Source of the DNA: Arcobacteraceae bacterium
GTDB lineage: Bacteria; Campylobacterota; Campylobacteria; Campylobacterales; Arcobacteraceae
Length of the DNA stretch: 64,000 bases
Assembly (NCBI GenBank): GCA_028687375.1
Contig: JAQUAG010000007.1
Location: forward strand, 1 to 64,000
Direction: 5' to 3'
Below, piece by piece: positions 15,679 through 25,433 of the stretch. A model generated the notes under the pieces. That model was given only the letters and a program-made list of their open reading frames with translations. It was not told the origin of the DNA and made no database searches. How positions within the stretch are numbered: the first letter of the stretch is position 1; every line of letters begins with the position of its first letter. The translations under genes were made by a program, and so were the position numbers.

Positions 15679-16610
15679 TGTATTAGCCTTGAAATAGAGT
15701 CAAAAATTCTTTGTGTTCCTAAACCATCAATTTGGTTATTTACCTTGAAAGTATTTTGAGTTTGAACACATTTCATCACCTCTTGATGTAATTTATTTTT
15801 CCAATTTGTATCGTCAATAGAGATGTTGCTTTTTGCAATATTATGTTTGATTGATTGTTTAGCACCATTGGCTTGATTTTGATTTACTGATATTGTAATT
15901 GTTGGAATTTGTAGATAGGCTAACTCATAAAGGGTCATACTAGCTGTTGAGATAGCTATAGAACTCTTGGCCATATTTTCTACTAATTCATTGTCTTTTG
16001 GTTTGTAGAGTACTTTTAGATTTTCAAATTTTTCTAGTTCTTCTTTTGTTTTTGCACTATTTGTTACTATTGTTTTTGAGATATTTATATCTTGTATAAG
16101 CTCAATAATATCGAATGACAAACCTTCTGTATCAGTTCCTCCAAGGATTATAAAGATATTCTCTTTTTTCTCTTTAAAAGATACAATAAACTCTTTTCTA
16201 ATGGGTATATAATCTAAACCTAACAGATAACTATTCTCTTTTTGTTTAGATTGAAAAAACTCTTCATTTGCATCTGGTGCAAAGTTGATAATGACACCTC
16301 TTGGATAGTTAAGTCTGTTTTCATCATCTAAAAAAACAGTAACTTTTGAGTTGTTGGAAGCTTCTTGATAGATATCTAAAGTAGCTTCATAACTATCAAT
16401 AAAAATAACATCATACTTTTTTTGTAGCTGAAAATTATCCCAAGTAAATGATTTTAGGTCATTAAATTTATATGAAAAATCAATATCACTATCAAGAAAG
16501 AGATCTACTTCACAAAAGTTATCTTTAAATTTTTGAGCTATGGTATAACATCTTATGAGATGTCCCATCCCCCTTTTTAAACCAGCTTCTGTGAAAAATG
16601 CAACTTTCAT
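15675..16610 (-). CDS. pseG: PseG-type UDP-sugar hydrolase
   Basis: This 311-residue GT-B-like protein begins KVAFFTEAGLKRGMGHLIRC. His17 in this GxGH motif corresponds to the catalytic His17 of C. jejuni PseG. Later features are a FLDD strand (about residue 95), IFIILGGTD (about 175-185), where the UDP moiety binds, and ASMTLYELAYL (about 245). PseG removes UDP from UDP-2,4-diacetamido-2,4,6-trideoxy-L-altropyranose to give the free sugar used by PseI. The gene starts directly after pseI with no gap. A closely related SpsG-type role is the main alternative, but the operon partners favour PseG. Confidence 0.82.
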   Translation of the reverse strand: MKVAFFTEAGLKRGMGHLIRCYTIAQKFKDNFCEVDLFLDSDIDFSYKFNDLKSFTWDNFQLQKKYDVIFIDSYEATLDIYQEASNNSKVTVFLDDENRLNYPRGVIINFAPDANEEFFQSKQKENSYLLGLDYIPIRKEFIVSFKEKKENIFIILGGTDTEGLSFDIIELIQDINISKTIVTNSAKTKEELEKFENLKVLYKPKDNELVENMAKSSIAISTASMTLYELAYLQIPTITISVNQNQANGAKQSIKHNIAKSNISIDDTNWKNKLHQEVMKCVQTQNTFKVNNQIDGLGTQRIFDSISRLIQ

Positions 16611-17654
16611 TTATGAGAGTTCTCCTACCATTTCCCATTTAAGAAGGGTTCCTCTTTTAAGTGAATGGGAGGCTTTTCTTTCTAAAACACTATTGATATC
16701 TTTAGATGCAATCCCTCCACCTGGTCTTAAACTTTTGATATTTGAAGATGAAAATATCTCCCCTTTTTGAATATCTTTTATAACGATTAATGATCTTTGG
16801 TCTTTGTTTGGAGTTATTGGATAATTAACTTTTCCAATAGCTTTATAAACCATTTTAGCTCCATCAACTATCGCTTTGAGTTCATCTGGAGTTGCTGAGA
16901 AAAAACTATCAGCTGTTGTGTCCGTCCTATTTACAATAAAATGTTTCTCAATGATACTTGCACCAAGAGCAATAGCACCAATAGGTACAGCACTTCCTAA
17001 AGTATGGTCAGATAATCCAACTGGACATTTAAAAGCTCTTTTAAGATGTTTCATGGTTTTTAAATTTATATTTTCAACAGGTGCTGGATATTCACTTGTA
17101 CATTTTAAAATTGCTAAATCTTTTACATTTTCTTCAATCATAACTGCAATCGCATCGTTAATTTGCCCTAAAGTTGCATTACCAGTTGAAAGGATAATCG
17201 GTTTTTTCGTTTGAGCAATTCTTCGTATGAGTGGTAAATCTACAATTTCTGGTGAAGCAATTTTATAAGCTGGCATATCTAAAGTTTCTAAAAATTCTAC
17301 AGAACTAAAATCAAAAGGGCTAGAAAAAAGTGTGATTCCAACTTCATTAGCAACTTCAATGAGTTTTGGTGTCCATTCCCAAGGCATTGAAGCATCAAGG
17401 TATAAGTCATAAAGATATTGCCCACTCCAAGCACCTTTTGCTTCAAAAGGAGCTTCTTTACAATCTAAAGTCAATGTATCTGCTGTATATGTTTGAATTT
17501 TAATAGCATCTGCACCAGCTTTTTTAGCTTCTTTTATAATCTCTATTGCTTTATTAATATCATTTCCATGATTTGCAGACATCTCAGCTATGATATAAGG
17601 TTCGCAGTTTTGTCCTATTTCTCTACCATTAATTTTAAAACTTTTATTAAACAT
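16611..17654 (-). CDS. pseI: Pseudaminic acid synthase
   Basis: The 347-residue enzyme has a NeuB-type TIM barrel (about residues 1-275) followed by a C-terminal SAF/antifreeze-like domain (about 285-345, RSLIVIKDIQKGEIF). Signature segments are YIIAEMSANHGND, GADAIKIQTYTADTLTL and LKCTSEYP, with GLSDHTLG for metal and PEP binding. The YDLYLDASMPWEW segment follows the PseI pattern YELYESAKTPYEW rather than that of sialic acid synthase. It condenses phosphoenolpyruvate with the PseG product to form pseudaminic acid. LegI/NeuB are the alternatives, made less likely by the accompanying pseB, pseC and pseF. Confidence 0.87.
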   Translation of the reverse strand: MFNKSFKINGREIGQNCEPYIIAEMSANHGNDINKAIEIIKEAKKAGADAIKIQTYTADTLTLDCKEAPFEAKGAWSGQYLYDLYLDASMPWEWTPKLIEVANEVGITLFSSPFDFSSVEFLETLDMPAYKIASPEIVDLPLIRRIAQTKKPIILSTGNATLGQINDAIAVMIEENVKDLAILKCTSEYPAPVENINLKTMKHLKRAFKCPVGLSDHTLGSAVPIGAIALGASIIEKHFIVNRTDTTADSFFSATPDELKAIVDGAKMVYKAIGKVNYPITPNKDQRSLIVIKDIQKGEIFSSSNIKSLRPGGGIASKDINSVLERKASHSLKRGTLLKWEMVGELS

Positions 17655-18713
17655 TTAGATTCTCTCGTAAATTCTAAGTTGTGAATGAAATCCATCTTCA
17701 GTAACAAAACCAAACACTTCACTATCCCTTGCTATTAGTTTATAATTTGGTAGGAAATTATTATAATCATCCCCTAAAATTGGCTCTTTAACCCCAGCTT
17801 TAAAGTGATCACTTTGTTTTCTTTTCCCCTCAAGCATATTTCTAAGTAGTATGTATTGTGGTTCAAGTTTATCTATATAATTGCAATAATTTTTAACAAC
17901 TTCTGGTTCCATCTCTTGAAATGAAATAAAATTTACAAATAAATCTATTTTCCCTTGTAATTTTGGAACTTGCCACGAAGTGATATTTAACCCTTTATAC
18001 TTCTCTTTTAAAGTTTCAATATCTAAAATATCCAAATCTTTTAAATCATTATAATCAGCTATATTCTCTTTTCCAAAAACCTCTTGTAGATAATAAGATG
18101 AAACAAATCCAACAGGTGGAATATCTGCATTTATATAAAAAGCTTCATTTCTTTCATCTCCTAAGAAAATCTCACCAAGTGTTCCAAATCCACCACCTAT
18201 CTCCATCACTGTTTTAACATTCTTTGTATCAACATTTTGCTTTAAAAAATTAAGTCCTAAAAGATAATTTAAAAATGATCTAGAAAAATTTCTTCCATTA
18301 AATTCATTTTGTTCAATTGGATTTCCAACTTTACTTTCACTTACTCTATTTGTATATGGTATTTTATCAATATTACTAGCTTGTAAAATTCTGTAATCAT
18401 TAAAAGCACTTGTATATCCTGTAAATAATCTTTGCACTCTTGTAGTAAATCGTTTATCAGCTACTAACTTATCTAGTTCATCTATAAAAAAATCATATTT
18501 TGTAGGATTTTCAAAATATTCAACAGCACTATACCCTGGAACAAAAAAGTTTCTAGTTGTCGTTAATGCTCTAAAATCTTTTATATCGTATTGTTCTAGT
18601 TCATCAATAAGTAGTTTTGAGCCATATTCCCAAAATGCAGTTGGTCTATAAAGTTGATTTTGCTTTGCCATATCTTGCAACATTGTATTTAGAAGTGGAT
18701 ATTTTGTATTCAT
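17655..18713 (-). CDS. Putative sugar O-methyltransferase
   Basis: This 352-residue soluble protein has a class I SAM-dependent methyltransferase core. VKTVMEIGGGFGTLGEIFLGD (about residue 165-185) is the glycine-rich SAM-binding motif I, and INADIPP provides the acidic residue at the end of strand 2. The long N-terminal helical part with SKVGNPIEQ resembles the putative sugar O-methyltransferase family found in surface-polysaccharide and sialic/nonulosonic-acid gene sets. It abuts pseI with no gap and lies 55 bases after pseF, so it is embedded in the CMP-pseudaminic-acid genes. Methylated flagellar nonulosonates are known in Campylobacter. That this gene makes one is inference. Confidence 0.7.
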   Translation of the reverse strand: MNTKYPLLNTMLQDMAKQNQLYRPTAFWEYGSKLLIDELEQYDIKDFRALTTTRNFFVPGYSAVEYFENPTKYDFFIDELDKLVADKRFTTRVQRLFTGYTSAFNDYRILQASNIDKIPYTNRVSESKVGNPIEQNEFNGRNFSRSFLNYLLGLNFLKQNVDTKNVKTVMEIGGGFGTLGEIFLGDERNEAFYINADIPPVGFVSSYYLQEVFGKENIADYNDLKDLDILDIETLKEKYKGLNITSWQVPKLQGKIDLFVNFISFQEMEPEVVKNYCNYIDKLEPQYILLRNMLEGKRKQSDHFKAGVKEPILGDDYNNFLPNYKLIARDSEVFGFVTEDGFHSQLRIYERI

Positions 18714-18768
18714 AGTAAAGCCTTTGTATTATGGGGAGAATTTTACTAAACTTTTCTTAAAATTAGAT

Positions 18769-19470
18769 TTATTTAGTGTTTGTTTTTGCTATAGCTTCAT
18801 ACAGATATTCAGCTCTTTCCCAATCTTCTAGGGTGTCAATATCTTGTACTAAATACCTTGGAAGAACAATAGGAACACTATCTTTTCCAAAAGGAATATC
18901 TGTAAATTCTTTATTTAAGTTTTCAAAATAAAATTGTCCAGCATCTTGATAAGCCTCTTCTAAATCTTGACTTCTTGTCATAAAATGTTCAGGTGTAAAC
19001 ATTTTACATCTTCCATTTTCATCTATCTTAAAAGTTCTTTGAATTGGAAATGGCATAGATGTTACACTAAAAACCATTTTTGCATCGGTGGTTTTTATTT
19101 TTTCATACCCTTCAATGAGATACTTCTCTTGTAAAAGTGGAGCCGTTGCATAGATAGTGCAAGCATAGTCGTAGTGCTCACCATTTTCTTTTAAAAAATT
19201 GAGAGTATGTTTAATAACATCACCTGTTCCTGTAAAATCATCAGCTAGTTCTTTTGGTCGAATAAAAGGGACATTTGCCCCAAATTTTTTAGCTGTATGG
19301 GCTATCTCTTCATCATCAGTACTTACAATAACTTTCTCAAAAAGTCCACTTTTGAGAGCAGCTTCTATACTATATGCAATAAGAGGCTTACCGTGAAACT
19401 CTTTAATATTTTTTCGTGGAATTCTTTTACTCCCACCACGCGCAGGGATGATTGCTACACATTTAGGCAT
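18769..19470 (-). CDS. pseF: Pseudaminic acid cytidylyltransferase
   Basis: The 233-residue CMP-sugar synthetase begins with CVAIIPARGGSKRIPRKNI, the CTP-binding loop of NeuA/PseF enzymes. GKPLIAYSIEAAL and VIVSTDDEEIA follow, then YATAPLL, equivalent to the substrate-contact segment (QxTSPL in NeuA). PseF activates pseudaminic acid with CTP, giving CMP-Pse, the donor for Maf. The 8-base overlap with pseC and closeness to pseB favour pseudaminic over legionaminic acid. Length is as expected for PseF. Confidence 0.88.
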   Translation of the reverse strand: MPKCVAIIPARGGSKRIPRKNIKEFHGKPLIAYSIEAALKSGLFEKVIVSTDDEEIAHTAKKFGANVPFIRPKELADDFTGTGDVIKHTLNFLKENGEHYDYACTIYATAPLLQEKYLIEGYEKIKTTDAKMVFSVTSMPFPIQRTFKIDENGRCKMFTPEHFMTRSQDLEEAYQDAGQFYFENLNKEFTDIPFGKDSVPIVLPRYLVQDIDTLEDWERAEYLYEAIAKTNTK

Positions 19471-20590
19471 CTAAAATCTCCAAGAGTTTTTTTATTACAT
19501 AAGCTTGCTCATCATCCTTTAAAGCTGGAAACATAGGGAGTGAAAAACATTCATCATAGTAGCTATCCATCATAGGTGTTGATTCATTTCCATATCCTAA
19601 AGATTTATAATATGGTTGTTTATTGATAGGGATATAATGTAGTTGCAAGCCAATATTTGCTTCTTTCATTTTGATAAACAATTCCTCTTTAGAAATTGGA
19701 AGTTTTGTAAAATCAACTTTGATAACATATAAATGATATGAGGAGTTAGGAGTAAATGGATAGAGTGGTTTGATATCTGTATTTAAAAATGCTTTATCAT
19801 AAATTTTAGCAATATCATGTCTTCTTTTTATAAAATTATCAAGCTTACTAAATTGACTTATCCCTAAAGCACAAGCAAAATCGGTAATGCGATAATTAAA
19901 TCCTAATTCTCTCATCTCATATTCCCATGGCTTCATATCTGGTGTTTTTACCATCCCATGAGCTCGTAAAAGTAGGAGTTTTTCATAAACTTCTTTAGAG
20001 TTTGTAGTAATTGCTCCACCTTCACCTGTTGTAATATGCTTAACTGGATGAAAAGATAAAATTGAGCAGTCTGAATTTTTACAACTTCCAACTTTTACTC
20101 CATCAAATGAAGCTCCTAAACTATGGGCACAATCTTCTAGAATAATGATGTTATAAGTATTTCTTAAATATTTTAGCTTATTTTGATTAAGTGGATTTCC
20201 TGAAAAATGAACTCCATAAAGTGCCTTGATAGAGTTGTCATTTTTCAAATATTCTTCACAAATATCAAGGTCAATATTTCCATCTTCACAAATATCAATG
20301 AAAATTGGAATAGCACCTACATATAAAAGAGAGTTTGATGTAGCTAAAAAGCTATTGACTGTTGTAAGAACTTTATCATCTTTTCCCAAAAGAGCTAAAG
20401 AAGCTAGATGAAGTGCAGCAGTTCCATTTGCAACTGCAACACAATAAATAGCATCTGTATAGTTACAAATAATTTTTTCAAATTCTTGTACTTTTGGACC
20501 TGTGGTTAAAAAAGGAGATTTTAAAACTTCAATAACGCAATCTATATCATCATCATCAATTGTTTGTTTGCCATAAGGGATAAAATTCAT
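19463..20590 (-). CDS. pseC: UDP-4-amino-4,6-dideoxy-L-AltNAc transaminase
   Basis: This 375-residue PLP-dependent sugar aminotransferase starts MNFIPYGKQTIDDDDI, very close to known PseC proteins. It carries ILEDCAHSLGA (Asp153 contacting the PLP nitrogen) and SFHPVKHITTGEGGA, where Lys184 forms the Schiff base. It aminates C4 of the PseB product using glutamate. It is located immediately after pseB with no intergenic base and overlaps pseF by 8 bases, the usual pseBCF order. It is distinct from the longer DegT enzyme at 8091. Confidence 0.9.
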   Translation of the reverse strand: MNFIPYGKQTIDDDDIDCVIEVLKSPFLTTGPKVQEFEKIICNYTDAIYCVAVANGTAALHLASLALLGKDDKVLTTVNSFLATSNSLLYVGAIPIFIDICEDGNIDLDICEEYLKNDNSIKALYGVHFSGNPLNQNKLKYLRNTYNIIILEDCAHSLGASFDGVKVGSCKNSDCSILSFHPVKHITTGEGGAITTNSKEVYEKLLLLRAHGMVKTPDMKPWEYEMRELGFNYRITDFACALGISQFSKLDNFIKRRHDIAKIYDKAFLNTDIKPLYPFTPNSSYHLYVIKVDFTKLPISKEELFIKMKEANIGLQLHYIPINKQPYYKSLGYGNESTPMMDSYYDECFSLPMFPALKDDEQAYVIKKLLEILDA

Positions 20591-21583
<993 letters not shown>

Positions 21584-21603
21584 TTATCTCCTTGATAGTG
21601 ATA

Positions 21604-22707
21604 TTAGATATATTCATTTTTTGTTTCTATAAGTCGTGCAATTCTTTCATTTTGTTCTTTTTGTCTTGCTTCTCTCTCTTCTCTTAAAACTCTTAGTTTT
21701 TCTAGAGTTTCCATTTTTTCATGGTCAATATTTGATTCAATTTGGACAGCTTTACGATTATTTGAAAGACCAGCAATTGCAGCAAATTTCTCTTTTTTAT
21801 TGATGTATACTTTAGCACTTGAACTTGTTGCATTTTTATTGAAGACTATTACATCATCTTTTTTTAAATTGAGAAGTTCTAAAATTGACAGTTGAGTTTC
21901 AGCTAAAATTGCTTCAACATCCATTCTTGCACCTGAAATCAAAGTATTTAAATCTTTTCGTTTACTTGCTTTTTTACTTCCACCACTCCCAAGAAGTTTT
22001 GCAACAATTTTATTTAAAAGGGGTTCTATATAAGCAATAGGATAGCAAATAGAAACATTTCCAATCTCATCATCAATGGTAATTTCAATAACAACAAGGA
22101 GTACAACTTCATGGTTTGAAATAACTTGAATAGCATTTGCATTGGTATCTCGTGATTCTATTTTATAATTTATCGTTGCTATCTCATCCCAAGTAGCTTT
22201 CATATCAGCTATTAGTAAATTATAAAAGTGCCCTAAAATTTCCACTTCTAAGTCTGTTAACTCTTTATCTTGATTTGTTGGAGAATAACCTCTCCCATTT
22301 CCAAGAAGTTCTGCAATAATTTTATGACTAATTCCAGGATTACATTCAATAACAATACGACCTTCAAGGGGTTTGATTGAAAGGGTATTTAAACTTGTAA
22401 TTGGAGGAATTGAGAGGATAAATTCACCATAAGTCATCTGTTCAATAGAAGAAACTTTAACTTCAACAATTTTTCTCATCATAGAAGAGAGATTTGTAAC
22501 AACTAATCTTACTAGTTTCTCATGAAGTGCTTCAAAAGCTTTTTGTTGGTCAACTGTGATTGTATTTGGTTTTTTGAAATCATAAATTGTATAACTTTTT
22601 TCTTTTGCAACTGGTTTTGACTGTGCAACTTCATCAAGGTCAGCGTTACCATCTTCAGCAATCCCTAAAAGCGCATCAATTTCATCTTGACTTAAAAATT
22701 CTGCCAT
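21604..22707 (-). CDS. fliM: Flagellar motor switch protein FliM
   Basis: This 367-residue protein carries at its N-terminus the CheY-binding peptide LSQDEIDALL (residues 5-14). The middle domain includes the GGxG-type segment, here SIPPITSLNTL followed by NPGISHKIIAELLG, that contacts FliG. The C-terminal SpoA/FliN-like domain (about 270-340) forms the C-ring. It starts 1 base after the flgI stop region (22709) and is followed by pseB after 20 bases. A charged tail (EKLRVLREEREARQKEQ) extends beyond the SpoA domain. Confidence 0.95.
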   Translation of the reverse strand: MAEFLSQDEIDALLGIAEDGNADLDEVAQSKPVAKEKSYTIYDFKKPNTITVDQQKAFEALHEKLVRLVVTNLSSMMRKIVEVKVSSIEQMTYGEFILSIPPITSLNTLSIKPLEGRIVIECNPGISHKIIAELLGNGRGYSPTNQDKELTDLEVEILGHFYNLLIADMKATWDEIATINYKIESRDTNANAIQVISNHEVVLLVVIEITIDDEIGNVSICYPIAYIEPLLNKIVAKLLGSGGSKKASKRKDLNTLISGARMDVEAILAETQLSILELLNLKKDDVIVFNKNATSSSAKVYINKKEKFAAIAGLSNNRKAVQIESNIDHEKMETLEKLRVLREEREARQKEQNERIARLIETKNEYI

Positions 22708-22708
22708 G

Positions 22709-23779
22709 TTATTTTATCAACTCCAATTTCGCATCAATTGCATTGAGATCTTTGAGCATCTCTATAGTTTTTATGATTTGCGATATATCTATTTTCATAA
22801 TTTTCATAGAACGCATCAAATCTGAAACCGTAGGTTCAGCTAAAGAGTTCACAAGGGCATTATTAAGATTTATCTCTACAGGTTTATTTCCAATTGTTAC
22901 ATCATCACCAATATCAACACCTAGATTTTTTGTGGCATCTTTGAAATCTGTTTGATTAAGTGGCGTTTGTTTGATCTTGATCGTAAAATCTTTTTGGGTA
23001 ACTGTTATAGGTTTAATTTTAATATCACTTCCAGCAACAATAATCTCTCTAGCAACATCTATAATAATTTTTTTCTGAATATCTGATTCGAGTTCTATAT
23101 CTTGAACTTTTGCTATAAAGCTTACAATTGAGATGTCTTTTGGTTTATTGATTGTGATAGTTCTTGTATCTATAGCAAAAGCTATTTTATTGCCAAAAAT
23201 TTGATTTACTTTTTTTTCTATTGTTGATGCTGTTTTTGCATCATTTTGAAGAAGACTTAAAGTGATAGAATTTTCATTTTTTAAACTAAAATCAATCTCA
23301 TTTTCAATTGTAGCACCGTCATAAATATAGCCAGTTGTTGGACTATTTCCATTTGCTACGATATTTCCTTGAGCAAGTCCATAAACTTTCCCATCAACTG
23401 CTTTTAGTTGTGTGAGGAGTAATTCTCCACTGTTAATTGATTTTGCATCACCTATTGAAGAGACATTTATTTTTATTTTATCCCCTTGTCGTGCAAATGG
23501 AGGCAAAGTTGCTGTTACCATAACTGTTGCTATATTTTTTGAATTGATAGATGATGTTGGAATTTTAACATAAGAATTTCGAAGGAGATTTTGTAATGAT
23601 TGCATAGTAAATTTACTTTTATCACCAGTTCCAGGAAGTCCTACAACTAATCCATAACCAAGTAGTTGATTTTCTCTAATTCCAACTACGTTAGAAACAT
23701 CCTTGATAGTTTGAGCAAAAAGGGTATTTACTATAAAAAAGAGTGATAATATTATTTTAAAAAAGTTTTTCAATTTCAT
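22709..23779 (-). CDS. flgI: Flagellar P-ring protein FlgI
   Basis: I place the start at the ATG at 23779 (356 aa) rather than the TTG four codons upstream, because GAAGG lies correctly spaced before the ATG. The first 22 residues are a Sec signal peptide (hydrophobic IILSLFFIVNTLFAQ), expected for a periplasmic ring protein. Mature-region signatures are VGIRENQLLGYGLVVGLPGTGDK, TLPPFARQGDKI and DATL-like strands to the C-terminus. FlgI forms the P ring around the rod. It heads the minus-strand operon and is divergent from the flagellar genes starting at 23888. Confidence 0.94.
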   Translation of the reverse strand: MKLKNFFKIILSLFFIVNTLFAQTIKDVSNVVGIRENQLLGYGLVVGLPGTGDKSKFTMQSLQNLLRNSYVKIPTSSINSKNIATVMVTATLPPFARQGDKIKINVSSIGDAKSINSGELLLTQLKAVDGKVYGLAQGNIVANGNSPTTGYIYDGATIENEIDFSLKNENSITLSLLQNDAKTASTIEKKVNQIFGNKIAFAIDTRTITINKPKDISIVSFIAKVQDIELESDIQKKIIIDVAREIIVAGSDIKIKPITVTQKDFTIKIKQTPLNQTDFKDATKNLGVDIGDDVTIGNKPVEINLNNALVNSLAEPTVSDLMRSMKIMKIDISQIIKTIEMLKDLNAIDAKLELIK

Positions 23780-23887
23780 TCTAGCCTTCAACTGATTTTC
23801 CTTATTTTATCTGAAATTTTATAAATATTTGATATTATTTTTGGAACATTGATGTTTTTTATATGTATGTTGAAAAGGGATAGTAGT

Positions 23888-24442
23888 TTGAATATTTATA
23901 TTTATGGGTCTGAAAAATTTAAAAATAATATAAAATCGATTTTAAATAAAGCTAATTTAGGGATAAACATAGAAGTTTTGAATACCCTTTTTGCAATAAA
24001 AACAAAATTAGAGAATTCCCCAAAAGATATATTTATTATAGATGAAACAAAAATAATAACTACTAATTTTTTAACTAGGAAAATGAAATTCTTATTTCCA
24101 TCTGATGGGATAGAGAGGGAACAAATTGAAAAATTTGGTGTAGGAGATGTTTGTTTTAATTCTATCAATGGTATGATAGGCTATATAAATAGTCGTATAA
24201 AACTCCATGAGAAAGAGACTCAAAAAGAGGAATTAGAAAAAGCAATCGAATCGATAGATACTTTTGATACTTCTCAGTTTAAAAATGTTTATGAAGATGA
24301 TGATTATGAATACAAGCCAGAAGAGCCTTTAGAAGAGATGATTTTAGAGCCAGAGATAAGAGATCTATCAGAGATAAAAAGTATTGATGAAATAAGGGAA
24401 AATGAAGTAGAAAATGAGATGTTTATGCATCTTAAAAATTGA
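23888..24442 (+). CDS. Uncharacterised protein in flagellar operon, receiver-like N-terminus
   Basis: I choose the TTG at 23888 (184 aa) because AAAAGGGATAG precedes it at proper spacing. An ATG 13 codons upstream lacks a ribosome-binding site. The first 120 residues alternate strands and helices (NIYIYGSEKFKNNIKSIL, DIFIIDETK, DVCFNSINGMIGYINSRI), suggesting a degenerate response-regulator-like fold, but a clear phospho-acceptor pattern is not evident. The remaining 70 residues are strongly acidic and probably unstructured (YEDDDYEYKPEEPLEE). It is the first gene of the fliQ-fliS unit. No named family recognised. A regulatory or chaperone role in flagellar assembly is only suggested by position. 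Confidence 0.6.
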   Translation: MNIYIYGSEKFKNNIKSILNKANLGINIEVLNTLFAIKTKLENSPKDIFIIDETKIITTNFLTRKMKFLFPSDGIEREQIEKFGVGDVCFNSINGMIGYINSRIKLHEKETQKEELEKAIESIDTFDTSQFKNVYEDDDYEYKPEEPLEEMILEPEIRDLSEIKSIDEIRENEVENEMFMHLKN

Positions 24443-24457
24443 TTTTGGGAGGATATT

Positions 24458-24748
24458 GTGGAAATAGATGATATTTTAGAAGAAGATTTATTAAGTATTT
24501 TTAATGTTTTTGAAGTAAATAATAGTACAAATAAACAGACAGTTAAGAAAGCATCTGTAAAAGAGAGTTTAGGTGAGGTATTTATTGAAGAAAACTTTAA
24601 TGATAAAGTGGAGAATCAAGCTACACAAAAATCAGTAGGTAAAGTACTTGAAATAGATAGCCAAAATGTTGAAAGTTTTGCATTGTTGCTAAAAGAATTG
24701 CTAAATAATAAAACAATTGAAATTTCTATAAAAATTAAAGAAAATTAA
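24458..24748 (+). CDS. Small uncharacterised protein in flagellar operon
   Basis: Starts with GTG after a strong GGGAGG site. 96 residues, acidic N-terminus (MEIDDILEEDLLSIFNVFEV), a low-complexity centre rich in Asn/Lys/Thr/Gln, and a short C-terminal segment LLLKELLNNKTIEISIKI predicted helical then strand. No membrane segment, so it is not an obvious FliO. No catalytic motif. It sits 15 bases after the previous gene and 5 before fliQ, which makes translation coupling likely. I do not recognise it. Confidence 0.55.
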   Translation: MEIDDILEEDLLSIFNVFEVNNSTNKQTVKKASVKESLGEVFIEENFNDKVENQATQKSVGKVLEIDSQNVESFALLLKELLNNKTIEISIKIKEN

Positions 24749-24753
24749 AAAAG

Positions 24754-25032
24754 ATGGGTGACATGGACCTTTTAGGTATATCACAACAAACCGTTAAAAT
24801 AATCCTTCTACTTGGGCTTCCTTCCCTTATTGTAAGTATGGTTATTGGAGTTTTGATTAGTATTTTCCAAGCTGTAACACAAATCAGTGATGCTTCACTT
24901 GCCTTTGTACCCAAAATGATAATAGTCTCTATTTTTATTATTTTATCACTTCCTTGGATTGGTGATCAAATAACAACATATACGATGGAACTTTGGAATA
25001 TGATTTTAGTTTTTGGACAAACAGCAAAATGA
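24754..25032 (+). CDS. fliQ: Flagellar export gate protein FliQ
   Basis: This 92-residue protein has two hydrophobic membrane segments (about residues 18-42 and 52-75) separated by AVTQISDASLAFVPK, the conserved FliQ loop. It is part of the FliPQR gate of the flagellar type III secretion system. An in-frame ATG three codons downstream (24763) gives MDLLGISQQTV, a very typical FliQ start, and is preceded by GGGTG. Either start is possible. The stop codon overlaps the next ATG (ATGA). Confidence 0.93.
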   Translation: MGDMDLLGISQQTVKIILLLGLPSLIVSMVIGVLISIFQAVTQISDASLAFVPKMIIVSIFIILSLPWIGDQITTYTMELWNMILVFGQTAK

Positions 25033-25433
25033 TACAAAAACTTTTTCATTTTAAAACTGTTCAATTAGAGCAACAATTGGTGCAAAAGAGACAATTATTA
25101 TCTAAAGTTTTTGAAATTGATGAGCAGATAGGAAAAACAGAACATAGTTTATCAACTGCAACGGTTAAATTATTTGGATCAATTGGTGATTTTAAGGTTT
25201 TAGCTATCCATAAAAACTCAATGAAATTTGAAATAACGAAACTTGAAAGAGAGAAAAAATTTTTGCAAAGTAAAATAGCAACTCTTGATACGATAATAAT
25301 TGAATTTCAAAAAGAGCTTGAACAATATAGTTATATCTTGAAGCAAGAAGCGAAAAAAAGATTGAAAAAAGAGGAGAAAAATGAAGAGATGGTAGCTAGT
25401 GAATATATGCAAGCCAAATGGATGGCAAGTTAA
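25029..25433 (+). CDS. FliJ-like coiled-coil flagellar export protein
   Basis: Start chosen at the ATG overlapping the fliQ stop (ATGA), giving 134 residues. An upstream in-frame ATG lies inside fliQ and has no support. The protein is almost entirely charged heptad-repeat helix (FKTVQLEQQLVQKRQLLSK ... KFEITKLEREKKFLQSK), the shape of the FliJ general chaperone that links the FliI ATPase to the export gate. FliJ is poorly conserved and usually lies next to fliI. Here it follows fliQ, so the call rests on shape, size (FliJ is about 140 aa) and location. Other coiled-coil flagellar proteins are not excluded. Confidence 0.6.
   Translation: MIQKLFHFKTVQLEQQLVQKRQLLSKVFEIDEQIGKTEHSLSTATVKLFGSIGDFKVLAIHKNSMKFEITKLEREKKFLQSKIATLDTIIIEFQKELEQYSYILKQEAKKRLKKEEKNEEMVASEYMQAKWMAS

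Noticed and set aside
8091-17654. A complete legionaminic-acid (leg/ptm) pathway.
   Set aside because: There is only one NeuB-type synthase, and it and its partner dehydratase/aminotransferase match PseI/PseB/PseC. No second synthase, LegB or GDP-sugar guanylyltransferase with CBS domains was found.
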